Shown in pieces: positions 36,208 to 44,713 of a DNA stretch of 64,000 nucleotides (within the stretch, counting starts at the first letter, position 1; each line of letters begins with the position of its first letter). Position numbers and translations under genes: made by a program. The notes under the pieces are model-generated. The model had not been told where the DNA came from and ran no database searches. It was given only the letters and a program-made list of their open reading frames with translations. The DNA comes from Pseudomonas sp. St316. GTDB lineage: Bacteria > Pseudomonadota > Gammaproteobacteria > Pseudomonadales > Pseudomonadaceae. Location of the stretch: NCBI RefSeq assembly GCF_018325905.1, contig NZ_AP021901.1, positions 5,456,001 through 5,520,000 on the forward strand, written 5' to 3'.

Positions 36208-37632
36208 ATGCAAACCAAACTGCTGATCAACGGCCACCTGGTCAATGGCGAAGGCCCTGGCCAAGCGGTGTTCAACCCGGCGCTGGGGCGGGTGCTGGTG
36301 GAAATCAACGAGGCCAGCGAAGCCCAGGTCGATGCCGCCGTGCGCGCCGCCGACGCCGCCTTCGAGTCCTGGTCGCAAGTGCCACCCAAAGACCGTTCCC
36401 TGTTGCTGCTCAAGCTGGCCGATGCCATCGAAGCCCACGGCGAAGAGCTGGCGACATTGGAGTCGGACAACTGCGGCAAGCCCTTGAGCGCCGCGCTGAA
36501 CGACGAGATTCCGGCGATTGCCGACGTGTTCCGCTTCTTTGCCGGCGCCAGCCGCTGCATGAGTGGTTCGGCAGGCGGCGAATACCTGCCGGGCCACACC
36601 TCGATGATCCGTCGCGACCCGGTGGGCGTCATCGCCTCCATCGCGCCGTGGAACTACCCGTTGATGATGGTCGCCTGGAAAATCGCCCCGGCCCTGGCCG
36701 CCGGCAATACCGTGGTGCTCAAGCCGTCGGAGCAGACCCCGTTGACGGCGCTGCGCCTGGCGGAACTGGCGTCGGAAATTTTCCCGGCCGGCGTGCTCAA
36801 CGTGATCTTCGGTCGTGGGCAAACCGTCGGCAACCCGCTGGTCACCCACCCGAAAGTGCGCATGGTGTCGCTGACCGGCTCCATCGCCACCGGCTCGAAC
36901 ATCATTTCCAGCACCGCCGACAGCGTCAAGCGCATGCACATGGAACTGGGCGGCAAGGCCCCGGTAATCATTTTCGACGACGCCGATATTGATGCGGCGG
37001 TGGAAGGCATCCGTACCTTCGGTTTCTACAACGCCGGCCAGGACTGCACCGCGGCCTGCCGCATCTATGCCCAGCAAGGCATCTACGACCAGTTCGTCGA
37101 GAAGCTCGGCGCCGCAGTGGCCAGCATCAAGTACGGCTTGCAAACCGCGCCAGACACCGAGATGGGCCCTCTGATCACCGCCCAGCACCGCGACCGCGTG
37201 GCCGGTTTTGTCGAACGGGCCATCGCCCAGCCGCATATCCGCCTGATCACCGGCGGCAAGGCCGTGGACGGCAACGGGTTCTTCTTCGAGCCGACGGTGC
37301 TGGCCGACGCCCAGCAGGATGACGAAATCGTCCGCCGGGAAGTCTTCGGGCCGGTGGTGTCCGTCACGCCGTTCCTCGACGAAGCACAAGTGCTGGGCTG
37401 GGCCAACGATTCGGACTACGGCCTGGCCTCATCGGTGTGGACCGCCGACATCGGTCGGGCCCATCGCCTTTCGGCGCGCCTGCAATACGGCTGCACCTGG
37501 GTCAACACCCACTTCATGCTCGTCAGCGAAATGCCCCATGGCGGTCAGAAACGTTCCGGCTATGGCAAGGACATGTCCATGTACGGGCTGGAGGATTACA
37601 CGGTGGTGCGGCATGTGATGTTCAAGCATTGA
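36208..37632 (+). CDS. patD: Gamma-aminobutyraldehyde dehydrogenase
   Basis: This 474-residue enzyme has the same length as E. coli PatD (YdcW) and an N-terminus ([16 protein letters not shown]) that matches it closely from memory. It oxidises 4-aminobutanal, made from putrescine by a transaminase, to GABA. Catalytic Glu246 (MELGGKAP) and Cys280 (GQDCTAAC) are present, as is the C-terminus [16 protein letters not shown]. It closes the ydcSTUV-like cluster. The putrescine transaminase itself is not in the window. Confidence 0.95.
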   Translation: MQTKLLINGHLVNGEGPGQAVFNPALGRVLVEINEASEAQVDAAVRAADAAFESWSQVPPKDRSLLLLKLADAIEAHGEELATLESDNCGKPLSAALNDEIPAIADVFRFFAGASRCMSGSAGGEYLPGHTSMIRRDPVGVIASIAPWNYPLMMVAWKIAPALAAGNTVVLKPSEQTPLTALRLAELASEIFPAGVLNVIFGRGQTVGNPLVTHPKVRMVSLTGSIATGSNIISSTADSVKRMHMELGGKAPVIIFDDADIDAAVEGIRTFGFYNAGQDCTAACRIYAQQGIYDQFVEKLGAAVASIKYGLQTAPDTEMGPLITAQHRDRVAGFVERAIAQPHIRLITGGKAVDGNGFFFEPTVLADAQQDDEIVRREVFGPVVSVTPFLDEAQVLGWANDSDYGLASSVWTADIGRAHRLSARLQYGCTWVNTHFMLVSEMPHGGQKRSGYGKDMSMYGLEDYTVVRHVMFKH

Positions 37633-37742
37633 AACCATGACAACGTTGGCAACACATGCTCGCGCCTCCCCCGCCTGCGCGCTGCCAAGGTTTTCGTCGA
37701 TCGGTGCACGCTCGCCGGTTCACGGAAATCCTGGCAGCACCT

Positions 37743-37767
37743 AGGGTGTCTACAACGTATACACCCT
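37743..37767. promoter_or_regulatory. Palindromic operator upstream of the antitoxin gene
   Basis: AGGGTGTCTAC and GTATACACCCT are 11-bp inverted arms with one mismatch around an AAC centre. The palindrome ends 11 bp before the GTG start. CopG/ParD-type antitoxins usually bind such a site to repress their own operon. The binding is inferred. Confidence 0.7.
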
Positions 37768-37778
37768 GGAGATCAGCC

Positions 37779-38042
37779 GTGGCCTCGCCCGTTTTGTCCT
37801 TTCGTGTGGAAGAAGGTCTGGTCCAACAGCTGGACTTGCTGGCTGCCGCCACCGACCGCGACCGTCAGTATCACCTCAAGCGTGCACTGGTCCGATATGT
37901 GGAAGCCGAATCCTGGCATCTGCAAGCCATCAGCGAAGGCATAGCCGATGCCGACGCTGGAAACCTGACCGATCTGGACGCCGTGAAGGCTAAGTGGGCA
38001 AAACGTGCCGAGCATCGTACTGACCGACAAAACATAGAGTGA
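37779..38042 (+). CDS. CopG/ParD-type ribbon-helix-helix antitoxin
   Basis: The protein is 87 residues from the GTG at 37779, preceded by GGAG with 7-nt spacing. It begins MASPVLSFRVEEGLVQQLDL, a ribbon-helix-helix strand, followed by the helices AAATDRDRQYHLKRALVRYV. An acidic toxin-binding tail follows. It would repress its own promoter through the palindrome at 37743-37767 and neutralise the toxin encoded next. The toxin start overlaps the last 38 bases of this gene, the usual arrangement. The toxin gene carries an amber codon, so this antitoxin may now be an orphan. Confidence 0.85.
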   Translation: MASPVLSFRVEEGLVQQLDLLAAATDRDRQYHLKRALVRYVEAESWHLQAISEGIADADAGNLTDLDAVKAKWAKRAEHRTDRQNIE

Positions 38043-38304
38043 CCTCGACTCGATCCACGAACACTACCAAGGCGCTATCGGTGCAGAAGGCGCCGATGCG
38101 GTCATCAGCGCCATCCTGGAGACACTGCGCCAACTGCAACGCTTTCCCGGCTCGGGACGCCCTTCGGTCGCTCCCGATATTCGAGAGCTGGTGCTGACAC
38201 ATCACCCGTTCGTTGCCCCTTACCGGCTGATGCACGGACAATTGCAGGTCCTGCGGATACTGCACCAGCGCACCGAACGCACTCGGGACTGGTCAGTGGA
38301 GTGA
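38005..38304 (+). pseudogene. ParE/RelE-superfamily toxin gene with an in-frame amber codon
   Basis: From the GTG at 38005 the frame reads PSIVLTDKT and then TAG at 38035-38037 as codon 11. It continues without interruption as SDLDSIHEHYQGAIGAEGAD through FPGSGRPSVAPDIRELVLTH and HPFVAPYRLMHGQLQVLRIL to HQRTERTRDWSVE and a TGA at 38302. The whole would be 99 residues, the normal ParE/RelE length. A single C-to-T change in CAG (Gln) would explain the stop. No good alternative start follows it, so the toxin is probably not made. Confidence 0.8.
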
Positions 38305-38349
38305 CATCGGCCGGTGCTCCCCGCCCCAGCCGCTCACCTGCCTCACCCT

Positions 38350-38534
38350 TCAAAACCGCGAAACACTGCGCATCGCATCCACCAGGTAACGCATGGCGAT
38401 GCGGTCATTTTCCGATAATTCTCTATAGCGCTCGACCAGTCTCAATTCTTCCAAGCTGAGCCGGCGTTTCCTGCGCGGGTTGGTCAGCCCTGGAAAGATC
38501 CCCAGCATTTCGGCAATGCCCTTTATTTTTTCAT
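38350..38534 (-). pseudogene. Small charged protein gene with a probable one-base frameshift at its 5' end
   Basis: A strong Shine-Dalgarno (AAGGA, 6-nt spacing) precedes the ATG at 38534, but this frame stops after three codons (ATG AAA AAA TAA). One extra A in the A-run (plus-strand T at 38526-38531) would give MKKIKGIAEMLGIFPGLTNP, then RRKRRLSLEELRLVERYREL, and SENDRIAMRYLVDAMRSVSR, 61 residues in total. Without it, translation could start at the internal ATG at 38508, giving 52 residues. The C-terminal helices resemble the ends of small phage-type regulators. The function is unknown. Confidence 0.6.
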
Positions 38535-38895
38535 GAGTTGTCCTTCTTTACGTCGAGATTGACCTGATAGCGCCGTCTGAATCCGGGTTCGATCGCCTAT
38601 CTCGCTAAAGAATAGGGAGGATTCAAAGCGTGAAAAGAGAGTTTTAGAGTAATTAGTCAAAAAAAGTCGAAATCGACATAAAAAAAGAAATAACTGTAAG
38701 AAAATTTGACCAGGCCACGCTTTCCTTTCTCTCAAAGCCTGCATTTCCCCTATGATTTTGCGCCTCGGTGAACCGATCCAGCTCTCAGGCATCTGTTCTA
38801 ACGTTCGTCGCGTTTGGCCAAAGGCATGTCCGAACTCCCTTATCAGTCTCTGTTGCCAGGATCGGCTCGGGATTGTTTCGAGAAAGGTTGTATTT
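38535..38895. other. AT-rich intergenic region between the small gene and opgD
   Basis: This 361-bp gap is markedly richer in A and T than its surroundings, especially 38600-38720 with runs such as CAAAAAAAGTCG and CATAAAAAAAGAAATAA. It must contain the promoters of both divergent genes. No coding sequence is supported; the frames that cross it are shadows. Confidence 0.5.
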
Positions 38896-40524
38896 ATGCA
38901 CCGCAGGAATCTGCTCAAGGCCTCCATGGCCTTCGCCGCCTACACCGGGCTATCGGCCTCCGGGCTCATGGCCGCACGCGCCTGGGCCGCCGATCAGACT
39001 GCCGACGGCGAAGCCCGTCCCTTCGATTTCAACGGTTTGAAAGATCAGGCCCGGCGGTTGGCCGAGAGCCGCTACGTCGACACCAAGCAAGTCTTGCCAC
39101 CGACCCTGGCGCAAATGTCGCCGCTGCAGTTCAACGCCATCCAGTACGACGCCAACCACTCCCTGTGGAATGACCTCGACGGGCGGCAACTGGATGCACA
39201 GTTCTTCCACGTCGGCATGGGTTTCAAGCAGCCGGTGCGCATGTACAGCGTCGACCCGAAGACGCGTATGGCCCGCGAGGTGCACTTCCGCCCGGAACTG
39301 TTCAACTATGAGAAAACCACGGTCAACACCTCTCAACTGACGGGTGACCTGGGCTTCGCCGGCTTTCGTGTCTTCAAGGCGCCGGAGCTGGATCGGCACG
39401 ACATCCTTTCGTTCCTGGGGGCCAGCTACTTCCGCGCCGTGGATGCCAGCGGCCAGTACGGGCTGTCGGCCCGCGGCCTGGCCATCGACACCTACGCCAA
39501 GAAGCGGGAGGAGTTCCCCGACTTCACCAAGTTCTGGTTCGAAACCCCGGAAAAGAACAGCACCCGATTCGTGGTCTACGCCCTGCTCGACTCCCCCAGC
39601 GCCACCGGTGCCTATCGGTTCGACATCGATTGCCAACCGACCCGGGTGGTGATGGAGATCGACGCGCACATCCATGCCCGTACCGCCATCGAGCAGTTGG
39701 GTATCGCCCCCATGACCAGCATGTTCAGCTGCGGCACCGTCGAACGGCGCATGTGCGACACCATTCACCCGCAAATCCACGATTCCGACCGGCTGGCCAT
39801 GTGGCGCGGCAACGGCGAATGGGTGTGCCGTCCGTTGAACAACCCCGCCACGCTGCAATTCAACGCCTTCGCCGACAAGGACCCGAAAGGTTTCGGCCTG
39901 GTGCAGACCGACCACGACTTTGCCAGCTACCAGGACACCGTGGACTGGTACAGCAAGCGCCCAAGCCTGTGGGTCGAACCGACGACCGCCTGGGGCGAAG
40001 GCTCGGTGGACCTGCTGGAGATTCCTACCACCGGCGAAACCCTGGACAACATTGTCGCGTTCTGGACGCCGAAAAAACCGGTGGCCGCCGGTGACTCGCT
40101 GAACTATGGCTACAAGCTCTACTGGAGCGCGTTGCCGCCGGTCAGCACCCACCTGGCCCATGTGGACGCCACCCGCTCAGGCATGGGCGGCTTCATCGAA
40201 GGCTGGGCACCAGGCGAGCATTACCCGACCGTCTGGGCACGTCGTTTCGCCGTGGACTTCAGCGGCGGCGGCCTCGACCAACTGCCGCCGGGCACCGGCA
40301 TCGAACCGGTGGTGACCTGCTCCCACGGCGAAGTGAAGGACTTCAACGTGTTGGTGCTGGACGCGATCAAAGGCTACCGCATCACCTTCGACTGGTACCC
40401 GACCGACGACAGTGTGGAGCCGGTGCAGATGCGCCTGTTCATTCGCACCAAGGACCGCGTCTTGAGCGAGACCTGGCTGTACCAGTACTTCCCGCCGGCG
40501 CCGGATAAGCGCAAGTATCCCTGA
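38896..40524 (+). CDS. opgD: Periplasmic glucan biosynthesis protein OpgD
   Basis: The protein is 542 residues from the ATG at 38896. OpgD shapes the beta-glucan backbone of osmoregulated periplasmic glucans. The N-terminus [20 protein letters not shown] has a twin-arginine-type signal (RRNLLK) like that of E. coli OpgD, ending near ARAWA-AD. The OpgG/OpgD domain follows ([50 protein letters not shown]). The C-terminal Ig-like domain ends [18 protein letters not shown]. It is a single gene, with a REP pair and then a bidirectional terminator downstream. Confidence 0.96.
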   Translation: MHRRNLLKASMAFAAYTGLSASGLMAARAWAADQTADGEARPFDFNGLKDQARRLAESRYVDTKQVLPPTLAQMSPLQFNAIQYDANHSLWNDLDGRQLDAQFFHVGMGFKQPVRMYSVDPKTRMAREVHFRPELFNYEKTTVNTSQLTGDLGFAGFRVFKAPELDRHDILSFLGASYFRAVDASGQYGLSARGLAIDTYAKKREEFPDFTKFWFETPEKNSTRFVVYALLDSPSATGAYRFDIDCQPTRVVMEIDAHIHARTAIEQLGIAPMTSMFSCGTVERRMCDTIHPQIHDSDRLAMWRGNGEWVCRPLNNPATLQFNAFADKDPKGFGLVQTDHDFASYQDTVDWYSKRPSLWVEPTTAWGEGSVDLLEIPTTGETLDNIVAFWTPKKPVAAGDSLNYGYKLYWSALPPVSTHLAHVDATRSGMGGFIEGWAPGEHYPTVWARRFAVDFSGGGLDQLPPGTGIEPVVTCSHGEVKDFNVLVLDAIKGYRITFDWYPTDDSVEPVQMRLFIRTKDRVLSETWLYQYFPPAPDKRKYP

Positions 40525-40549
40525 TATTGATTCGGCGTCTGGGCTGGCC

Positions 40550-40623
40550 CTATCGCGAGCAAGCTCGCTCCCACAGGATATGTAGGAACAATACAAATCC
40601 ACTGTGGGAGCTTGCTCGCGATG
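40550..40623. repeat. REP pair, class 1, in inverted order
   Basis: Here the copies are arranged tail to tail: TATCGCGAGCAAGCTCGCTCCCACAGG comes first and CTGTGGGAGCTTGCTCGCGATG second. This is the reverse of the other pairs. The second copy also lacks four bases of the usual GAGCGAGCTTG core. Confidence 0.85.
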
Positions 40624-40661
40624 AGGCCTGTACAGCCACCGAATAATCCGACGTTCCAAAC

Positions 40662-40693
40662 AAAAGCCCCGGCCAATGACGACCGGGGCTTTT
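40662..40693. terminator. Bidirectional rho-independent terminator between opgD and the oxidoreductase gene
   Basis: AAAAGCCCCGG pairs with CCGGGGCTTTT, with A-rich sequence on one side and a T-run on the other. It lies between convergent genes and can serve both. Confidence 0.93.
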
Positions 40694-40708
40694 TGTTTTA
40701 CCGCTCAC

Positions 40709-41815
40709 TCAATCGCGCAAATCCGACTCATGAATCGGCTGGTCCCGATGCGTAGCCCGCTGGTACTGCGCCGGCCACGTGGCCTTGCGTCCGCCCAGGT
40801 CATCATCGGCATGCAGGGCCCAGTACGGATCGCGCAACAACTCGCGGGCGAGGAAAATGATATCGGCCTGGCAGGTGCGCAGGATGTGTTCGGCCTGGGC
40901 CGGTTCGGTGATCATGCCGACGGTGCCGGTGGCGATTTCCGACTCCTTGCGCACCCGCTCGGCAAAGCGTGTCTGGTAACCCGGGCCGGTGGGAATTTCC
41001 GCATTGGCGGCCGTGCCACCCGATGACACATCGATCAAATCCACCCCCAGTGCCCTGAATCGCCGCGCCAGCTCCACGGTTTCGTCCGGGTTCCACCCGT
41101 CCTCGACCCAATCGGTGGCGGAAACGCGAACGAACACCGGCAGTTCTTCAGGCCATACCGCCCGCACCGCTTCGGTGACTTGCAGCACCAGGCGGATGCG
41201 ATTCTCGAACGAGCCGCCGTATTGATCACGCCGCTGATTGCTCAACGGCGAGAGGAATTGATGCAGCAGATAACCATGGGCCGCGTGAACCTCGACCACT
41301 TTGAAGCCGGCCGTGAGGGCGCGCTTGGCCGAATCCACGAAGGCCTGGATCACACCGGCGATCTGTCCTTCGTCCAACGGCACCGGCTGGGCGTGCTGCG
41401 GGTCGAAGGCAATTGGCGACGGGCCGACTGGAACCCAGCCGCCGTCCGCTGGTTTTACGCTGCCATGTTTGCCCAGCCAGGGTCGCCAGGTGCTGGCCTT
41501 GCGTCCGGCATGGGCCAGTTGTATGCCCGGCACGGCCCCTTGGGCGGTAATGAAGCGGGTGATGCGTTGCAAAGGTTCGATCTGTTCATCATTCCACAGC
41601 CCCAGGTCCTGGGCAGTGATGCGCCCGTCGGCGGTGACAGCGGTGGCTTCAGTGAAGACCAGGCCGGCGCCACCCACGGCGCGGCTGCCCAAGTGCACCA
41701 GGTGCCAATCGTTGGCCAGGCCATCGGTGCTCGAATACTGGCACATCGGCGATACCGCGATGCGATTGGGCAGGGTCAATTGGCGAAGGGTATAGGGTTC
41801 CAGCAGCAGACTCAT
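40709..41815 (-). CDS. NADH:flavin oxidoreductase, old yellow enzyme family (XenA/YqjM class)
   Basis: This 368-residue FMN enzyme reduces activated C=C bonds or nitro compounds with NAD(P)H. It belongs to the thermophilic-like/YqjM class, as shown by the Cys25 in SPMCQYSSTDG. The class motifs IQLAHAGRKAST, VEVHAAHGYLLHQFLSPLSN and RRDQYGGSFENR are also present, with the FMN-binding DVSSGGTAANAEI near residue 254. It differs from the XenA sequence I remember, so I give no gene symbol. The physiological substrate is not known. Confidence 0.93.
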   Translation of the reverse strand: MSLLLEPYTLRQLTLPNRIAVSPMCQYSSTDGLANDWHLVHLGSRAVGGAGLVFTEATAVTADGRITAQDLGLWNDEQIEPLQRITRFITAQGAVPGIQLAHAGRKASTWRPWLGKHGSVKPADGGWVPVGPSPIAFDPQHAQPVPLDEGQIAGVIQAFVDSAKRALTAGFKVVEVHAAHGYLLHQFLSPLSNQRRDQYGGSFENRIRLVLQVTEAVRAVWPEELPVFVRVSATDWVEDGWNPDETVELARRFRALGVDLIDVSSGGTAANAEIPTGPGYQTRFAERVRKESEIATGTVGMITEPAQAEHILRTCQADIIFLARELLRDPYWALHADDDLGGRKATWPAQYQRATHRDQPIHESDLRD

Positions 41816-42133
41816 GGGGCACCTCTCGAATCAGTGGGCAGGCTCCAGGGTTCTGTTTGAAAAGTCGACGAGTGACAAAGGGTGCAACACCCGCGCCCGC
41901 GGGCAAAAAAATTCGACAAGACGTCACAAGGGCTATCAAGCAGTGCTTAGAGCCTAGTCGACAACCTGGGATCAGGGCGGGTTCAGGATTAAAAACCGGC
42001 CCTGATTCTCGTGTGGGAGCAAAGCTTGCTCGCGAGCCAGGCACCTCGTTCTTTGAAAAACCGCATCGCCTTCATCGCGGGCAAGCCTTGCTCCCACACA
42101 AGGAGTCGCCACCCGGCAGATGAGTATTCGAGC
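41816..42133. other. Intergenic region between recJ and the oxidoreductase gene, with a REP pair
   Basis: The 318-bp gap contains the presumed promoter of the minus-strand oxidoreductase in its left part. A class 1 REP pair lies at 42011-42100. No gene is supported. Confidence 0.5.
42011..42100. repeat. REP pair (BIME), class 1
   Basis: GTGTGGGAGCAAAGCTTGCTCGCGAG faces CATCGCGGGCAAGCCTTGCTCCCACAC. The two copies belong to slightly different subtypes (CTCGCG and CCCGCG). It lies downstream of recJ. Confidence 0.88.
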
Positions 42134-43843
42134 CTACCGCGGCTCGATATGGGCAATCATCAACTGCACCGTTTCCTGGCCGCGGAACTCGTTGAGGTCG
42201 AGCTTGTAGGCCAGTTCCACCCAGCGCACCGTAGGGTTGGGCCAGATCTCGCGGTCGATGCCAAAGGCGATACCATCGAGCTTCACCGAGCCGCACTCAC
42301 TCTTGAGGACGACCTTCAAGTGTCGTTCACCCACCACCCGTTGTTCGACCAACTGGAACACGCCATGGAACATCGGCTCGGGGAAATGCTGGCCCCAAGG
42401 TCCGGCATGACGCAGCGCCCGGGCCAGTTCCAGGTGGAATTCCTCGACCGCCAACGTACCGTCCGACAGCAGCCGCCCGGTCAGGTCTTCGTCGCGCAAT
42501 TGCCGGCGCACTTCTGCGTCGAACGCTTCGGCGAACAACGGAAAATTCGCTTCCGGCAACGTCAGCCCCGCCGCCATGGCGTGACCGCCGTACTTGCTGA
42601 TCAGGGTGGGATGCTGCGCGGCCACCACGCTTAGCGCATCGCGAATGTGAAAGCCCGGCACCGAACGACCCGAGCCCTTGAGCAAGCCGTCGCCGGCATC
42701 GGCAAAGGCGATGGTCGGACGGAAATAGCGCTCTTTCATCCGCGAGGCGAGGATGCCGATGACCCCTTGGTGCCACTGCGGATCGAACAGGCACAAACCA
42801 AATGGCATCGACTCCACCGGCAGGTCCTTGAGCTGGGCCAGGGCTTCGCGCTGCATGCCCTGCTCGATGGACTTGCGGTCCTGGTTCATGCCGTCCAGTT
42901 GCGCCGCCATCTCCCGCGCCAGGGCCGAATCATCGGTGAGCAGGCATTCGATGCCCAGGCTCATGTCGTCCAGGCGCCCCGCCGCATTCAGACGCGGCCC
43001 GAGGATAAAGCCGAGGTCGGTGGAGGTAATCCGCGAAGCGTCGCGCTTGGCCACTTCCAGGATCGCCTTGATGCCGGGCCGGGCACGTCCGGCGCGAATC
43101 CGTTCCAGGCCCTGGTGCACCAGGATCCGGTTATTCGCGTCCAGGGGCACCACGTCGGCCACGCTGCCCAGGGCCACCAGGTCGAGCAATTCGCCAATGT
43201 TCGGTTGGGGTGTGCTGGCATACCAGCCCAGGCTGCGCAGACGCGCCCGCAGGGCCATCAGCACATAGAAAATCACCCCGACACCGGCCAGAGCCTTGCT
43301 CGGGAACTCGCAGCCCGGCTGATTCGGATTGACGATGGCATCGGCTGCCGGCAGTTCGAGGCCAGGCAAGTGGTGGTCGGTGACCAGCACCTTGAGCCCC
43401 GCCGCTTTCGCCGCCGCCACGCCTTCCACGCTGGAAATGCCGTTGTCCACGGTGATCAGCAACTGCGGTTCGCGGGCCAGGGCGACTTCGACGATTTCCG
43501 GGGTCAGCCCGTAGCCATATTCGAAGCGATTGGGCACCAGGTAATCGACATGGGCCGCACCGAGCAGGCGCAACCCGAGCATGCCCACGGTACTGGCGGT
43601 CGCGCCATCGGCATCGAAGTCGCCCACGATCAGGATGCGCTGGCGCTGCTCCAGCGCCGTCACCAGCAGATCCACCGCAGCGTCGATCCCCTTGAGCTGC
43701 TGAAAAGGGATCAAGCGCGCCAGGCTCTTGTCCAGTTCAGCCTCGGACTGCACACCACGCGCCGCGTACAGGCGGGTCAACAGGGGTGGCAAGTCACCGA
43801 GAAATGGCAGGGTGTCGGGCAGTTGGCGGGGTTCTATGCGCAT
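42134..43843 (-). CDS. recJ: Single-stranded-DNA-specific exonuclease RecJ
   Basis: This 569-residue 5'-3' ssDNA exonuclease acts in recombination and mismatch/base-excision repair. It is a DHH-family protein: motif I ILIVGDFDADGATASTVG near residue 94, ITVDNGISS, and the DHH motif in VLVTDHHLPGLEL. A DHHA1-type region follows (SKYGGHAMAAGLTL, with the GGH element), and a C-terminal OB-fold (LDGIAFGIDREIWPNPTV). Length agrees with E. coli RecJ (577). It is flanked on both sides by REP pairs and is not obviously part of an operon. Confidence 0.97.
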   Translation of the reverse strand: MRIEPRQLPDTLPFLGDLPPLLTRLYAARGVQSEAELDKSLARLIPFQQLKGIDAAVDLLVTALEQRQRILIVGDFDADGATASTVGMLGLRLLGAAHVDYLVPNRFEYGYGLTPEIVEVALAREPQLLITVDNGISSVEGVAAAKAAGLKVLVTDHHLPGLELPAADAIVNPNQPGCEFPSKALAGVGVIFYVLMALRARLRSLGWYASTPQPNIGELLDLVALGSVADVVPLDANNRILVHQGLERIRAGRARPGIKAILEVAKRDASRITSTDLGFILGPRLNAAGRLDDMSLGIECLLTDDSALAREMAAQLDGMNQDRKSIEQGMQREALAQLKDLPVESMPFGLCLFDPQWHQGVIGILASRMKERYFRPTIAFADAGDGLLKGSGRSVPGFHIRDALSVVAAQHPTLISKYGGHAMAAGLTLPEANFPLFAEAFDAEVRRQLRDEDLTGRLLSDGTLAVEEFHLELARALRHAGPWGQHFPEPMFHGVFQLVEQRVVGERHLKVVLKSECGSVKLDGIAFGIDREIWPNPTVRWVELAYKLDLNEFRGQETVQLMIAHIEPR

Positions 43844-43893
43844 GGGAAACAGGACTTTCTCTATGAATCATTAAAACACTGGCGAAGAGCGCT

Positions 43894-43984
43894 TTTGTGG
43901 GAGCGAACTTGCTCGCGATGGGGGCCACCAGCCAGTCTCTTCGGCGCTGACGAACCGCTATCGCGAGCAAGCTCGCTCCCACAA
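43894..43984. repeat. REP pair (BIME), class 1
   Basis: TTGTGGGAGCGAACTTGCTCGCGATGG faces CGCTATCGCGAGCAAGCTCGCTCCCACAA. It lies between yaeQ and recJ on the minus strand. Confidence 0.9.
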
Positions 43985-44023
43985 TGGCTGCCCACCCTAG
44001 CTCAGCAATACCGGGTCAATGGC

Positions 44024-44566
44024 TCAACCACGCTCGCCCAGCAACCATTGCAACTGGACTTCATGCTGGCCACGGTCGTCGGTCACGAAAATCGTGCCCT
44101 CACTGATCATCACATCCCACTTGATCACCCGCGGCATGTCCTTGGCCAGGGTTTCGAGCACGTCCTGGGGCACCGCAGCGATGTTGACGTTTTTCAGGTT
44201 CTTGACCGCCGGGATCACCTTGCCTTCCCAGACCCGCAGGCTGCCGTAGGCCAACAGGCTGGTGCGCTCGGTCCGGCGCGAGCACCAGGTCAGGCGATCG
44301 GCATCCGGCTGGCCGACTTCGATCCAGTGCAGCACACGGTCATCCAGGCTTTTTTCCCACAGCGCAGGTTCGTCGACGTCTGACAGACCACGACCAAACG
44401 CCAGCAGCTCGTTGTACCAGAACGCGTAAGCCAGCAGGCGCACGGTCATCCGCTCTTCGGTTTCCGAAGGGTGGCGGGCGATGGTCTGCTTCACATTCTC
44501 ATACACATTGCGGTCGAGATCGGTGAGGTTCAGTTCAAACTTGTAAGTCGTGGACGGCTGGGCCAT
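44024..44566 (-). CDS. YaeQ family protein
   Basis: The protein is 180 residues from the ATG at 44566; the frame stays open far upstream, but that is only the antisense of the CoA-transferase gene. YaeQ proteins have a PD-(D/E)XK-like nuclease fold without proven activity. Typical segments are STTYKFELNLTDLDRNVYEN, HPSETEERMTVRLLAYAFWY, WIEVGQPDADRLTWCSRR and LTRQWLL-like QLQWLLGERG at the end. Length is the normal one for YaeQ (about 181). It is divergent from the CoA-transferase gene with a 147-bp gap. Confidence 0.93.
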   Translation of the reverse strand: MAQPSTTYKFELNLTDLDRNVYENVKQTIARHPSETEERMTVRLLAYAFWYNELLAFGRGLSDVDEPALWEKSLDDRVLHWIEVGQPDADRLTWCSRRTERTSLLAYGSLRVWEGKVIPAVKNLKNVNIAAVPQDVLETLAKDMPRVIKWDVMISEGTIFVTDDRGQHEVQLQWLLGERG

Positions 44567-44713
44567 GAACGGGCTTCTTGATACGAGGAAAGGCGGCAAG
44601 TCTAACCGATGACGCGGGCAATCCACGAATTGCCGACCATCAACCTGCGGCGACTGACCCTGGCCTATGATAAAACGCTCTATTCGTTCTGCCTTTGTCC
44701 TACAGGATCTGTC

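Noticed and set aside
38523..38927. 134-codon open frame on the minus strand upstream of the small gene
   Set aside because: It crosses the AT-rich promoter region and the 5' end of opgD; its sequence is low-complexity and without recognisable domains. Only its last codons coincide with the MKK start of the small gene.
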